From the NCBI GenBank assembly GCA_025084515.1, contig JAJAGP010000938.1, forward strand, positions 62,001-126,000: a DNA stretch of 64,000 nt, written 5' to 3'. The notes beneath the pieces were generated by a model, which worked only from the letters and a program-made list of their open reading frames with translations, had not been told where the DNA came from and made no database searches. Positions within the stretch are counted from its first letter, which is position 1; each line of letters begins with the position of its first letter. This stretch comes from Ancistrus triradiatus (lineage: Eukaryota > Chordata > Actinopteri > Siluriformes > Loricariidae). Shown here in pieces: positions 11,270 through 22,975 of this stretch. Both the position numbers and the translations under genes were made by a program.

Positions 11270-13005
11270 CAGTGGTGTGAAAAAGTGTTTGCCCCCTTCC
11301 TGATTTCCTTATTTTTTTTGTCACACTTGTTTCAGAACATCAAAGAAATTTAAATATTAGTCAAAGACAACACAAGTAAACACCAAATGCAGTTTTTAAA
11401 TGAAGGTGTTTATTATTAATGGAAAAAAAAACCAAACCTACATGGCCCTGTGTGAAAAAGTGATTGCCTCTAAACCTAATAACTGGTTGGGCCACTCTTC
11501 GCAGCAACAACTGCAACCAAGCATTTGCGATAACTTGCAGTGAGTCTTTTACACGTTGTGGAGGAATTTTGCAGAATTGTTGTAATTCAGCCACATTGGA
11601 GGGTTTTCCAGCATGAAAGACCTTTTTAAGGTTAACTATTTTTTATCACACCTGAGTTCACTATCTTTAGCCACACCCAGGCCTGATTATTGCCACACCT
11701 GTTGTCAATCAGGACATCACTTAAACAGAACCAGCCTGACCAAGTGAAGTACACCACAAGATCCTTAAAAGCTACACATCATGCCAAGATCCAAAGAAAT
11801 TCAGGAACAACTGAGAAAGAAAGTAATTGAGATCTGTCTTCTGGAAAGGGTTATAAAGCCATTTCTAAAGCTTTGGGACTCCAGCGAACCACAGTGAGAG
11901 CCATTATCCACAAATAGCAAAGACATGGAACAGTGGTGAACCTTCCCAGGAGTGGCCGGCTGACCAAAATTACCCCAAGAGCGCAGCGACAACTCATCAA
12001 AGAGGTCACAAAAGACCCCACAACAACATCCAAAGAACTGCAGGTCTCACTTGCCTCAGTTAAGGTCAGTGTTCATGCCTCCACCAAAAGAAAGAGACTG
12101 GGAAAAAATGGCCTGCATGGCAGAGTTCCAAGACGACAACCACTACTGAGCAAAAAGAACATTAAAGCTCGTCTCAGTTTTTCCAGAAACACATCTTGAT
12201 GATCCCCAAGACTTTTGGGAAAAACATTCTGTGGACTGACGAGAAAAAAAGTTGAACTCTTTGTGAAGGTGTGTGTCCCATTACATCTGGTATAAAAGTA
12301 ACACAGCATTTCAGAAGAAAAAGAAACATTATACCAGCAGTAAAATATGGTGGTGGTAGTGTGATGGTCTGGGGCTGTTTTGCTGCTTCAGGACCTGGAA
12401 GACTTGCTGTGATAAATGGAACTATGAATTCTGTTGTCTACCAAAAAATCTTGAAGGAGAATATCCGGCCATCTGTTTCTGACCTCAAGCTGAAACAAAC
12501 TTGGGTTCTGCAGCAGGACAATGATCCAAAACACAGCAGCAAGTCCACCTCTGAATGGCTGAAGAAAAACAAAGTGAAAACTTTGGAGTGGCCTAGTCAG
12601 AGTCCTGACCTGAATCCTACTGAGATGCTGTGGCATGACCTTAAAAAGGCCGTTCATGCTGGAAAACCCTCCAATGTGGCTGAATTACAACAATTCTGCA
12701 AAGATGAGTGGCCAAAATTCCTCCACAATGCTGTAAAAGACTCATTGCAAGTTATCACAAACGCTTGGTTGGGCTGGCCCAAAAAGTTATGTTTAGGGGA
12801 CAGTCACTTTTTCACACAGGGCCATGTAGGTTTGGATTTTTTTCTCCATTAATAATAAACACCTTCATTTAAAAACTGCATTTTGTGTTTACTTGTGTTG
12901 TCTTTGAATAATATTCAAATTGGTTTGATGTTCTGAAACACTTGTGTGACAAACCTGCAAAAAAATAGGAAATCAGAAAGGGGCAAACACTTTTTCACAC
13001 CACTG
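11270..13005 (+). mobile_element. Tc1-B copy 2 with extended inverted left end
   Basis: 1736 bp, flanked by TA (11268-11269 and 13006-13007). Both ends carry CAGTGGTGTGAAAAAGTGTT and the subterminal GTGAAAAAGTGATTGCC repeat. The left end does not pass directly to the 5' leader as in copy 1. It continues for about 165 bp as an inverted copy of the 3' part of the element, including transposase C-terminal codons (antisense frame 11594-11361 reads MAELQQFCK). The normal leader resumes near 11630. Confidence 0.9.
11781..12772 (+). pseudogene. Tc1-B transposase, frameshifted
   Basis: The ATG at 11781 opens MPRSKEIQEQLRKKVIEI and is shifted at about 11835. The HTH and GRLTKITPRAQRQL linker are readable at 11933-12199. 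The longest intact block is 12271-12852: GGGSVMVWGCFAASGPGR, the second catalytic site QQDNDPKHSS, and the third site SPDLNPTEML, where E is present. The first site (WTDE-like, near 12235) is in another frame. The C-terminus is shortened and runs out of frame near 12720. Inactive, though the catalytic residues survive. Confidence 0.85.
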
Positions 13006-15394
13006 TATTACTGCTTTGCAATATCATCAATTTGTAATTCAAATAAAAATACTGAGATTGAATTTTCATTTTTTTGTTTTTTTTTTACTTAATTTTTTGT
13101 TTGTATGGCCATCCTTTAGAATTCTTCTTTTTACTTTTGTTGTGTTTGCTTCATTTTGAATAATGAGGACTCTTTGGCATTTCTTTCTTCATACAACCAT
13201 TTATTTTTCTATATGTTAATAATGAAATTAGGCCTATTACAGACTCATTGTGTGGCGACTGACCACTTAAAATGTCTGTTTTGTATAAAAAACATATTTA
13301 TTTATTGGATACATAAATTAGTACCAATACTGAACCCAATATATATTAGTGTATTTATATTGTTGGTGTCTATTGCTTTATGTTTTCGATCAGGAATCTG
13401 TCTAGATTGTGTATAAAATTACCGTTATTGTGTATTACTATTAATAAAAAGTTACCAAGGTAGAAGGTATCATTTGTAGTTTGAATGACTGCTTGATGTT
13501 TAAAGTTTGAAGCAATCCTGAGTGCTACTTTATTACTGATCATGTCTGTCTCGGGTCTTCCTACAACTATCTTATATATTGGTGGAATGTCAGTCTTGTA
13601 TTACTTGCATCTCTTTTACAACTAAATTAATTCATGTAAATGTAAATTTACAGCAAATTGTGCATGGCTAATAGCCAACCGATAGCAATGTCCAGTCTCA
13701 ATCTATACTGCTGGTTTGTCCCCAAAATCCTGACTTCATTCAGGACAGTTCCTGTGCATGACAAAGCCACAGTAAATTAAAATGGCGGCTGAGAGATTGA
13801 ACAGATTCATTTGCATACATAAATCTATCAGCTATGTGACATTAATCAATGCTTTCCCATCCAGTGAGCCAGACTGCTGACTTATGGCCATTGCATTATT
13901 GGTTCTGATGGGCCTTTTAGGAACCAGTTACCACTTTATGGCATTAAACAACAGATCATTGTTTGGTTTACTTTCACAAGTTCACATAGGAATATTAACA
14001 TTTACAAATTTTAAGAACAAGGTAAGCGTTTAATGTTTTACACAAACCATGCTACATTAAATAGTATAATGATTGTTCAGGCCACACGTGTGAAACAGAT
14101 ACTCAGTTGGATCTCATATAGATTCATTTGTAGGAGTAGAAACATTCAAGCAAACCATTTTCAGATATTACATTATTATCAAGTAACAACTATGTTTGAA
14201 CCTGCTTTGTACAAAACTACTTTCATGTCCTAATTTACTTCTACTTCTTGAGGTCCTAATCTGGGCTTCTTGTCTACTTCCTTTGTTCTCTGATGGGAAA
14301 GGTCAGAATTGCAATGGGAATTGATGTAATTGTGTGAAGGGGGCAGATGACAGTGTCAAACAGCTTTGGCTGCAAGTTCTTCCCATTTCATTAGCCGGCC
14401 ATTTTCCAATTCCTCACCCTGTAAATGTGCTGTGACATCTTCAGCATTTAGTATGCAGGATATTATAAATGCCACATTGAGCACTTAATAGGCCTGATGA
14501 ACACAAGGCCTGTTCCCATCAGCATCTATACACCCCAATAAGGGAGATCTTTAGTGTGATATAAATACAAGTGGCATGATATAATGAAGTTGTGTTCTTT
14601 AATCAGCCACTGCTGCACCCAGCCCTGTAACATCTTGTATGAGAGCAAGATCCTTTGGATAAAACCTTATCTGCTCAATTGAATAGTTTTAAGGTGATCA
14701 ATAAACAGTTTTCTGTGGCCTTTCAGTGGTGTCACTTGTCATTGAAGAATGCAAATGTGTGTCAGAAACTAGCTTGACAGTTCTCCCTTTGCAATGTTGG
14801 AACAAGGAAAAAGCCCATCAGCAATAAAGCAGACGGGAACCTCAAGGTGCTTATTCTGAATAATGTTACAGTAAAAAGTTGCAATAAAAGCTGCAGTTAT
14901 TATAAAATCATAATTAGATTTTATTCTATAATTTATTTCAATAAGTTTGTCAAAGTTGCCAATATGTTAATGTCTTATTCATAAAGAAATCTGAGAACTG
15001 TGCATATAGCAAGCATTAGAAAATTCTTGAATTAGTATAACTATTGTACGTATAAAGCTAGAATTATTAGCAATGAAGATGTCTGAAATTAACTTGCAAA
15101 AATGGTAGTGTATAAACGAGTAATTTCGTTTAAATACATTACAACATATTACTAAAATGGCTTGTCTATATGTAATCTGTACCTCAGCAAATATCTAAAA
15201 TATGGAAAGCAGACACTAGTGTTCAATCAGAAAGTCACCAGTATTTCTGATACATGGTTTTAAACTGTATTATATAGAAATACATCATATATTTAGGATA
15301 TATTTAGTATTTACCACTGACATTTTATGTAGAGATCTGTATGGTTTTTTATTTATTTATTTGTTTTTGTTTTTTTTCACATTTTTAGTCCACT
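13006..15394. other. Unique spacer, mobile-element-poor
   Basis: About 2.4 kb with no recognised repeat. The parts at 13840-13960 and 14330-14600 have higher complexity and lower AT than their surroundings and read like non-coding conserved sequence, but no comparison was possible. No exon called. Confidence 0.4.
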
Positions 15395-15885
15395 TATCCT
15401 GGTCATGGGGTACACCTATCTCTGGAGAACACGGCAGAGGCATAAGCATATACTGGATGGGACACCAGCCAGTTGCAGGACTGAATAGGGGTCACTGTTG
15501 TTGCCTTGGGAGATGATTCCCTGGCCAGCTTTCCCTCCCTCAGACACAACCAGTCACATCTGCATGGAATACCCGACACATTTACATTACATTTCATTTA
15601 CAGCATTTAGAAGACACCCTTATCCAGAGCGACTTACAATTGATACAGTCTTACAATCCAAGCAATTGTGGGTTAAGGGCCTTGCTCAAGGACCCAACAG
15701 TGGCAGCTTGGCAGAGGTGGGATTTGAACCCTGGACCTTCTGGTCCATAGTCCAGTACCTTACCCGCTAGCATACCACAGTCTCCATACGGCATGAAGGC
15801 ACTGTCAGGACATAAAACCTGCTCCCTGTGGCAGTGGACTAACATATTAGACCTTTGCACCACCCAAGCTACTGAGTGTAGTTTT
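15395..15885 (-). mobile_element. SINE-3 copy, split by SINE-2
   Basis: The tail half (15395-15580) and the tRNA-like head half (15785-15885) of one SINE-3 unit are separated by a SINE-2 copy. The body shows the family text around 15470-15550 (CCAGTTGCAGGACTGAATAG, CCCTCAGACACAACCAGTCA). The head shows the degraded B-box region and the GTGCCACCTAAG-like end (here TTGCACCACCCAAG). Minus-strand sense. Confidence 0.7.
15584..15784 (-). mobile_element. SINE-2 copy 1
   Basis: tRNA-derived SINE, minus sense. The head at about 15780 (A-box region TACCTTACCCGCTAGC on the plus strand), a B box GGTTCAAATCC complement near 15721-15731, the body GGCCTTGCTCAAGGACCCAA, and a tail of ATGTAA-type short repeats (TTACATTACATTTCATTTAC) at 15580-15600. 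It lies inside SINE-3. Confidence 0.8.
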
Positions 15886-16455
15886 ATATTTTGTAATTAG
15901 AAACAAGGTTCATTTTAAAATCACCTTTTTACAAGACCTTTAAAAAGAAAACTGACCTCTTATCCACGACTGATTTGTTTTTATCTACTGCAGTTAAGAC
16001 AACTGCTTAATGACTTTTTAAATGCCATTGTAGGCACAATAATAATTATATAACAATAAGAATAAGAATAATGATTCTCCAGGCTGTTCCTCGGAAAGAG
16101 AAGTAAGACTTGGATGGTCTTATGCTCTCCCAGCGCAAGATCCTGCTGCTTATTAAGATTTCCAAGATACAAACAGTACGTTCAGTAATTGCTTTCTTGA
16201 ATCTGCCTTTAATAATTACACGTGGCAAAAAGGTAGTGAAAATTAGAAAGGCAGAGACTAATGGAAAACTAGATTTTTTCACTGAATTAGAGAGCACGAG
16301 ATCTATATATTGACAATACATCAAGATGAAAGAGATCAGGAAAACTGTTTCAGACTGTCTGGGAACAGGGAGGCAAACTGGGTGTGATGCAGTGTGGCAT
16401 GCACCGCCGGGTCTGCTGGGTAAGGAGAGAAAGAATCAGTGAAGAAGCACTTGAG

Positions 16456-16459
<4 letters not shown>

Positions 16460-16524
<65 letters not shown>
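16460..16524. repeat. (CT)n microsatellite
   Basis: About 29 uninterrupted CT units followed by a short CA run. Likely length-variable. Confidence 0.95.
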
Positions 16525-16952
16525 GATCCATTTGAAGAGCCAGATTGAATTGCTCTCTCTCTGGCCTTCTCTAAGGGAGTACTGTGACAAGGATACATAA
16601 TCAGTCATTGGCATGAATTACATTAATATGCAATAGAAAAGTTTGGAAACCGTTGACAATTAGTTTTTAGTTTGATAGCTACAGAAAAGAGGGCATTTTC
16701 TATTGGGCTCTTGAGAAAAGGAATTGTCCTTCTAAATAGTCGCTGCACTGATTCATATTAGTTGCACTTGAAGTGATTTTGTTCAAAGTGGCTTAGCACT
16801 AAGACCGAATATTATCTAAGCTATTAAAGTGGTGCAAGACTATGCTTCTATCAACTGTTCAGAAACAAATACATGCTGTATGTAGAACACAGACACTATC
16901 ACAAACTCATATGAAATACAAATGATACAGTGGTGTGAGGCAAATGAAATCT

Positions 16953-16954
<2 letters not shown>

Positions 16955-16990
<36 letters not shown>
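16955..16990. repeat. (AAT)n microsatellite
   Basis: About 12 uninterrupted AAT units. Confidence 0.95.
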
Positions 16991-17734
16991 TAATGCACAA
17001 CAGGATTAATATAGTCAAGGAACATTAGTCACTTTACAAGAAATTGCATGGCAATGGAGAACACACTCATACAGACAAATAACTGGAGGAATGTTGAGAT
17101 TAAATATGTTTTTCCTCCTTTGTACATGTATTAATAAAGGCAGATAATACTTTTACAAATCAACTCCTTTTATGAATCTATGCCATTTGTCGGTTGATGC
17201 GAAAGTACAAATTACATGATTATGATGTATCATGTATTTGAGAAAGTCTCTTTGTTCACAGAAAAAAATCAATAACAAAGCTCCTGGAGCAGCTCTTTCT
17301 CCCCTTTACATTTCCAGATAGGATGGCTCTGGAATTGCTGATTCTACATTTAGAATGACAGTGATTCATACCATGGTGCTGTCCAGTTAGGCTGCTAACT
17401 TATACCTGAGGGTCCAGTGCTGACATTTCATCTACAACTTTGGGAAAGGTTAGGGGCCGGGAGGCTACAAGCTGCAAGAAACCTTTACTATCAGCTTATT
17501 TTTAGATGTAGTGCAGGAGTGCACAAAAATCTTTTCCACTTCTGGTTTATCTTCTCGCGTTGTAATTGAAAGAAAGACAAGTGAATTATCCAAGAGGCCT
17601 TTGAGTACTTAGTACAAATGGCTGTTGAAGTTGAACAGTTTTCTGTCAATTTCTAGAGGCTGATTTGTTCTTCTACGTAAAAGACTGACACTGGATAATA
17701 TACAGTGTGCTTTAGGTCTAAAGACAAGTTTGGT

Positions 17735-17880
17735 GAGTGTGTCTACAAAACGGTTGGGTTTAGCTGCAGGTTTTCATCCCAACCAGGCAGGTGCTTCACC
17801 TGATACAATTCTTCAACTATGTGAAGGCTTAGACCAAACTGTTGAAAGAGATGGAATCAGGTGTAACTCGGTTGGAATGA
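17735..17880. repeat. Possible dispersed repeat fragment
   Basis: The string GGTTTTCATCCCAACCAGGC with the following segment resembles a short repeat found in many fish genomes. Ends are not defined and the class is unknown. Confidence 0.3.
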
Positions 17881-18189
17881 CACCACATACATTAATATCA
17901 CCACAAGGTGTGTTTTAATTATTTTTTTATTTACAAAGCACAGTGACCAATACCCAATACATATATTTGAATAATAGCCATCAGGATTTAAAGATGTTTT
18001 GTTCTTAAAAATTGCCTGAAGCACCGTTACCTGGGTCACAGTTATGTTGTAGTATGAATGTTTTTGGTGTTTCAGTATAAAATGCAATGTCTCATAATCT
18101 AAGTGTAATGTAACTGATATTATTTGAATGTATATTCATAATTTACTGTAGCAGTGCTTACTTTGTAATGGTCCTAATGTTCAGCTCTT

Positions 18190-19165
18190 CTCAGATACAA
18201 GCCTTTAAGAATGTTTGGTAATTTTTCCAAACTTTTAAAACTAACCCTAACTCTGACCAAATCCATTTGTCATTCTCATGTGAGACTTCACGTGTAGTCC
18301 TCTGTAAAAGACCCCGTTCCAGTCTCAACTGTGTCTTGATATCCTGCTCATGGATATCAAATGCAGGAGACAAGACACAACCTCTGATGTTCACCTTCAA
18401 TGACTAACTTTATGCACAAAACTCAACACATTTTTACAGAGACCAAATTGCATGAAGTGGTATCTATTCTTTCTCAGTGTCCCTCTCGGAATATGCCAAG
18501 TTACATGATTGTATGCCTTCTCCAAATTCACAAAGCTGATGTAAACTATTAGCATACTCCCATGACCCCTCACAAAGCTGTGCCAGACTGTTCCACATTT
18601 TGCCTCTGAATCCTAGGTTCAACTAATAAACAAGCCTCTTCTCCAGACTTAGGTTTTTCCAGGGGAAACATCTTTGAGGCCATCATAGAGTCTTTTTCCA
18701 TGTCCTATCTGAACCTCTCCCATGTTCAAGCTTTCAATTTTGCGACTGCTTTTTCTGTAGCACTTTTGGGCCAATAAAAGCAGTTTTGATATCTCTCAAT
18801 TGAATTAGGGGATCCCTCTGAGCTTCATTCCCAAAAGGCCTCCTTTTTCAACTTGACAGCCTCCCTCACTGTTGGTGTCTACCAGTGTGTCTTTGCGTTG
18901 CTGTCGTGAAGGTAGCTGACTGCCTTGAGGTCACAGCTTTTAGCTTTAAAGCTTCTATGAGTGAGAACTTTATCAAGGTCCATTCATACTCAATATCCCC
19001 GACCTAACTCTGGACAATTGAGAAGTACTTTTGGAGGTATAAGTCCAATTTGTTTTACACTGAAACCTCCTCCAGACAACCAGCAGATGAACATTTGACA
19101 GCTCTACCCCTCTTTTCATCCAAGTGTCCAGAATACAGTCTAAACTCGTTATCTCATCCATGTCT
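18190..19165 (-). pseudogene. LINE-X reverse transcriptase relic
   Basis: Read on the minus strand from 19165 down. It shows fragments of a non-LTR retrotransposon polymerase: near 18560-18510 a FVNLEKAYNHV block (family form D-x-EKAYDRV), and near 18380-18350 GCVLSPAFDI (family form GCPLSP). Frameshifts and stops separate the pieces. The upstream linker is at 18600-19165. The matching endonuclease piece is at 20749-21161, so this is one LINE copy split by Tc1-C. Confidence 0.65.
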
Positions 19166-19504
19166 CTTTAATGGCTATTTTTGGAGAGAGGGGAGTTTGG
19201 CAATTTACCAAGGTTGCAAAAAAATAGACAAAGTGACATTCATACCTGATGCTGACAGAATGTATTTTACCGTGCAGCCCGTGTGATCATATAATCATAT
19301 TTACAATGTACATGTACAGTTTTTATGTATTTACGCACATTTGAGAAATTTGTGATTGACAATTGTTTCTGTGACGTGAAGCGCATGCAGTCCAGTCTGA
19401 AATGAATAACAGCCTGTTCACTCCGCTGCCATCTTGGTAATGCCACTGGTCAGTTATTTCCAGCCATACAAGACCAGACTCCTATCTTTTTGGGGAGGGA
19501 CCTA
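19166..19504. other. Spacer, no gene seen
   Basis: Between the RT relic and Tc1-C. It may be decayed LINE sequence. No motif recognised. Confidence 0.35.
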
Positions 19505-20748
19505 CAGTGGGGTGAAAAAGTATTTAGTCAGCCACTGATTGTGCAAGTTCTCGTAATTAGAAAGACGAGAGAGGTCTGTAATATTCATCATAGGTACACT
19601 TCAACTATGAGAGACAAAATGAGAAAAAAAAAGCCAGGAAATCACATTGTAGGATTGTTAAAAGATTTAATTGTAAATTATGGTGGAAAATAAGTATTTG
19701 GTCAATAACAAAAGTTCAACTCAATACTTTTTAACATAACCTTTTGTGGCAAATGACAGAGGTCAAAAACATTTCCCTGTAAGTTTTTTCACCAGGTTTG
19801 CACACACTGTAGCTGGTATTTTGGCCCATTCTCCATGCAGATCTCCTTTAGAGCAGTGATTTTTGGGGCAACACGGACTTTCAACTCCCTCCACAAATTT
19901 TCTATGGGGTTGAGGTCTGGAGACTGGCTAGGCCACTCCAGGACCTTGAAATGCTTTTTACGAAGCCACTCCTTTGTTGCCCAAGCGGTGTGTTTGAGAT
20001 CATTGTCATGATGGAAGACCCAGCCATGTTCCCATATTCAATGCTCTCACTGATGGAGGAGGTTTTGACTTAAAATCTCACGATACATGGCCCCGTTTCA
20101 TTCTTCCCTTAACACGGATCAGTCGTCCTGTCCACTTTGCAGAAAAACAGCCCCAAAAGCAGGTTTTTTCCCGCCCAGGTTTCACAGTAGGTATGGTGTT
20201 CTTGGGATGCCACTCACACATTCAAACACGACGAGTTGAGTTTTTACCAAAAAGTTCTATTTTGGTTTCATCTGACCATATGATATTCTCCAATCCTCTT
20301 TCTGGATCAAATCCATTTGCGAGAACCCAAACATCCCCAAAGCAGGATTTTTTTTTTCCTCGCCCAGGGTTCGGCACAGTATGTAATGTGTGTTCTTGGA
20401 ATGCAAACTCACCATTCAAACACGAACGAGTGAGTTTTTTACCAAAAAAATTTCTAGTTCTTGGTTTCATCTACCAAATATTGATTTCTCCACTCCTCTT
20501 CTGGATCATCCATATGCTCTCTGGCAAACTTCAGATGGGCCTGGACATGTACTGGCTTAAGCAAGGGGACACGTCTGGCACTGCAAGATCTGAGTCCCTC
20601 TCGGCGTAGTGTGTTATTGATGGTAGCCTTTGTTACTTTGGTCCTTACTTTGTAGATTTACTCTTCCCATCCTGATGCAGGTCTACAATTTTCTAAAATT
20701 TTCGACAGCTCTTTGGTCTTGAGTTTGAAGTCTGACTGTTTGAGGCTG
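19505..20748 (-). mobile_element. Tc1-C copy 1, internally duplicated
   Basis: The left terminus is CAGTGGGGTGAAAAAGTATT, preceded by TA (19503-19504). The transposase gene reads on the minus strand and is cut just past the expected start, near 20720-20748, so the right terminus is missing. It contains a near-tandem duplication of about 185 bp (20141-20310 and 20329-20510) with many one-base indels. It sits inside LINE-X. Confidence 0.85.
19735..20720 (-). pseudogene. Tc1-C transposase, heavily broken
   Basis: The N-terminal helix-turn-helix region is at 20720-20640 (the start codon is lost: the position reads GGTCTTG rather than GGCCATGG). The first catalytic block WSDETKIELFG is seen on the minus strand near 20280-20260 and again, degraded, near 20465. 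The PDLNPIEN-type block is at about 19905-19930. The duplicated centre and many single-base indels destroy the frame. Confidence 0.75.
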
Positions 20749-21161
20749 TTAACATCCTGGGATTGACAGACTGTGAATCAAACAGAAGTCTAATAACATT
20801 TCATGACTCAGGTTAAAATCAGGAATGCTGTTTCTCCCAGTGATGCCTCTCCAGGTATCTTCATCTTTGAAATCCCCCAGTAGAACTATAAATTCTGTAG
20901 GAAGTGCTCTCTCAAACACCTGCTCCACCTTCTCCAAGAAGGCTGAGTACTCTGAAGTATTATTTGATGCATACACACACAAGCCAACATCAGAGTTTCC
21001 TCTCTAAGACTTGAACTCTTCTCAAAGGCTCTTTTTTCTATTTGGACAAACTGCATGGCCCTCAGTCTGAGTATCCCCACACCTGTCTGGGGCTGTACTC
21101 CATTGGATACTGCAGAAATTGAAAGACTAACCCAAACTGAGAAATTTGGTACCAGAGCCAA
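20749..21161 (-). pseudogene. LINE-X endonuclease relic
   Basis: Minus-strand frames give an apurinic/apyrimidinic-type endonuclease segment: upstream QPQTGVGIL (about 21090), then CVYASNNTSEYSAFLEK and IVLLGDFK (family motif GDFN, here K), then DTWRGITGRNSIPD. One frameshift lies near 20985-21000. It is the 5' part of the LINE whose RT relic is at 18190-19165. Confidence 0.7.
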
Positions 21162-21202
21162 TGCTGTGAGTGGATGTAAGGCTGGCTACATTTAGTTCAT
21201 AC

Positions 21203-21260
21203 CAATAATAATAATAATAATAATAATAATCTTTATTTCTATGGCACCTGTCATATAAGA
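21203..21260 (-). repeat. (AAT)n tail with short LINE/SINE 3'-end fragment
   Basis: Eight to nine AAT units followed by CTTTATTTCTATGGCACC, resembling the 3' end plus short tandem tail of a fish retroposon. Confidence 0.45.
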
Positions 21261-21394
21261 GGCAAGCACCAGACAACAGGGGTGATAACAAGAGAAATGA
21301 AAATGGAATGAAATTAAAAAAGAAAAAAAAAAACACTTACGCCCCGTCATCACAGAAAGTACTTGATCCTTGAAAGGGTTATTACATAACAAAG

Positions 21395-22371
21395 GTAAAT
21401 AACACTCTAAGGAAAAGTGAACAAGGTGTCAAAATTTTGTCATTTGGTGTTTATTTTCTTTGCAGCACTCTAGCACTGATATATTTGTAGCACTCATGAG
21501 TATTAGCTCTTACTCTAACCCTCATATTTATGCCTCTCTCGTATTCCCACAAATATCTTGTACTTATTTCTGGTCAGTTGGAGGAAACTTATTCTTGCAG
21601 CACTTGTATTATTACTGTCAGTTTTGGATTGTATTTTGGCTGACTTTGGATAACTCTGTCTGAAAAATGTACAAATGTAAACGCCTTACAGAGCATTGGA
21701 TGTAATATAGCTTTTTCTTAATATCTTCAACTTGAAGTGCGATTAAGAACCCCGCAGTCTGCTGGACCACGACCAGTGGTTTTGTCCATGCTGCTGACAA
21801 TGTCCCCTCCTCCCCCAATCTGGCCAGAGTGGTAGCCAGAGGCTGCTTGGAACATGAGAGGTTGTTCATCATGGGCTGAAGGGTCAGCCTCAGAGTATTT
21901 ATCTTGTAAGCAGCTTAGCTCTACTGGAAACTAGGCTTGTCTCCAGTTTGTCTTCATTCAGGCCAAGCCATTGTTAATGATCATCACAAGGCCTGGCTAT
22001 CTGTCCAAATACCTCAGTCATCAAGATGAAGACCTGAGGTAAAAAAAAAACTATGAAAAGAAAAGGCACCCTATGACGTCTTAAAAGGGTTTTGGTAATA
22101 TTACAATTTTATCCTAATTATTTATGTCCCCATAACTAACTAATAATGTGTTATTAAAATAATGGAAATTACAAAAATAATACCAGATATCAATCATATT
22201 AAAACTATAAATTAAGTACAAAGTGAGATGTGGCAAGGATATCTTCGGAAATTTCATAATCATATTGTGTATCATGCACATATGTGTGATGAGAACTACT
22301 TATTTAAAGTTGTTTGAGACAGGACATTAATATGTCCTGTCAATGTTTCTGTCCTGTCAATGTCTGAGCAT
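21395..22371. other. Spacer, no gene seen
   Basis: Unique sequence. 21700-22050 is less AT-rich than its neighbours, but no exon is recognisable in it. Confidence 0.4.
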
Positions 22372-22659
22372 TTTTCTGCAGCCAGTAGAGCTGCTCAAAG
22401 ATGGATCTGCAGTTTGTCAATAAATGTTTGAGAAAATTATTGAAATGTAAAAAAAAATGAACGACAAAGAAAGATTGGAAGGGATTTGCATATTTCGCCT
22501 TGTATAGTGAATAACATCATTAAATGACTCAATGCAAGCCTAAGCTGAACACTCATGATCTCCGATCCCTCAGATAAATTACTTTGGCAAACCTTTGTCA
22601 AGCACTGCAATACAGAATTATATTCACAAATGCCACTTAAAACTTTACTAGGCTTAGCA

Positions 22660-22972
22660 GATGATCTACAGAAGCAGAAGACCACACCAGGTGGCACTCC
22701 TGTCAGCTAAAAGCACACAACGGAGGCTACAATTATGACCAAAATTGGACAAGAGAACATTAGAAAAACATTGCCTGGTCAGATGAGTCTCGATTTCTGA
22801 TGGGATATTCACAATGTAGGATCAGAATCTGGCATAAACAACATGAAAGCATAGATCCACCCTGCCTTGTATCAACAGTTGAGGCTGATGTTGGTGGTGT
22901 AATGGTGTGGGGAATTTTTTCTTGGCACACTTTGTCCCTTAATACGAACTGAGCATCGTTGAACCACCATAA
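22660..22972 (+). mobile_element. Tc1-F internal fragment
   Basis: The strings CTACAGAAGCAGAAGACCAC, CTGGTCAGATGAGTCTCGAT (first catalytic aspartate region W-S-D-E-S-R) and GTGGTGTAATGGTGTGGGGA fit a fish Tc1 group (the ISRm11-like type in repeat catalogues). No ends are present. It is embedded in Tc1-E, so it came either by insertion with end loss or by recombination. Confidence 0.6.
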
Positions 22973-22975
22973 CCG

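Larger units (their letters stand above)
15886..17719. other. Unique spacer with microsatellites
   Basis: Holds a CT tract (16460-16524), an AAT tract (16955-16990) and otherwise unique AT-rich sequence. The open frame 16350-16598 is a product of the CT repeat. No gene recognised. Confidence 0.5.

Noticed and set aside
16460..16524. CRISPR-like or satellite array
   Set aside because: A simple dinucleotide run without spacers; no CRISPR array occurs in this eukaryotic DNA.
16350..16598. Frame rich in Arg-Glu repeats
   Set aside because: A direct product of the CT microsatellite.
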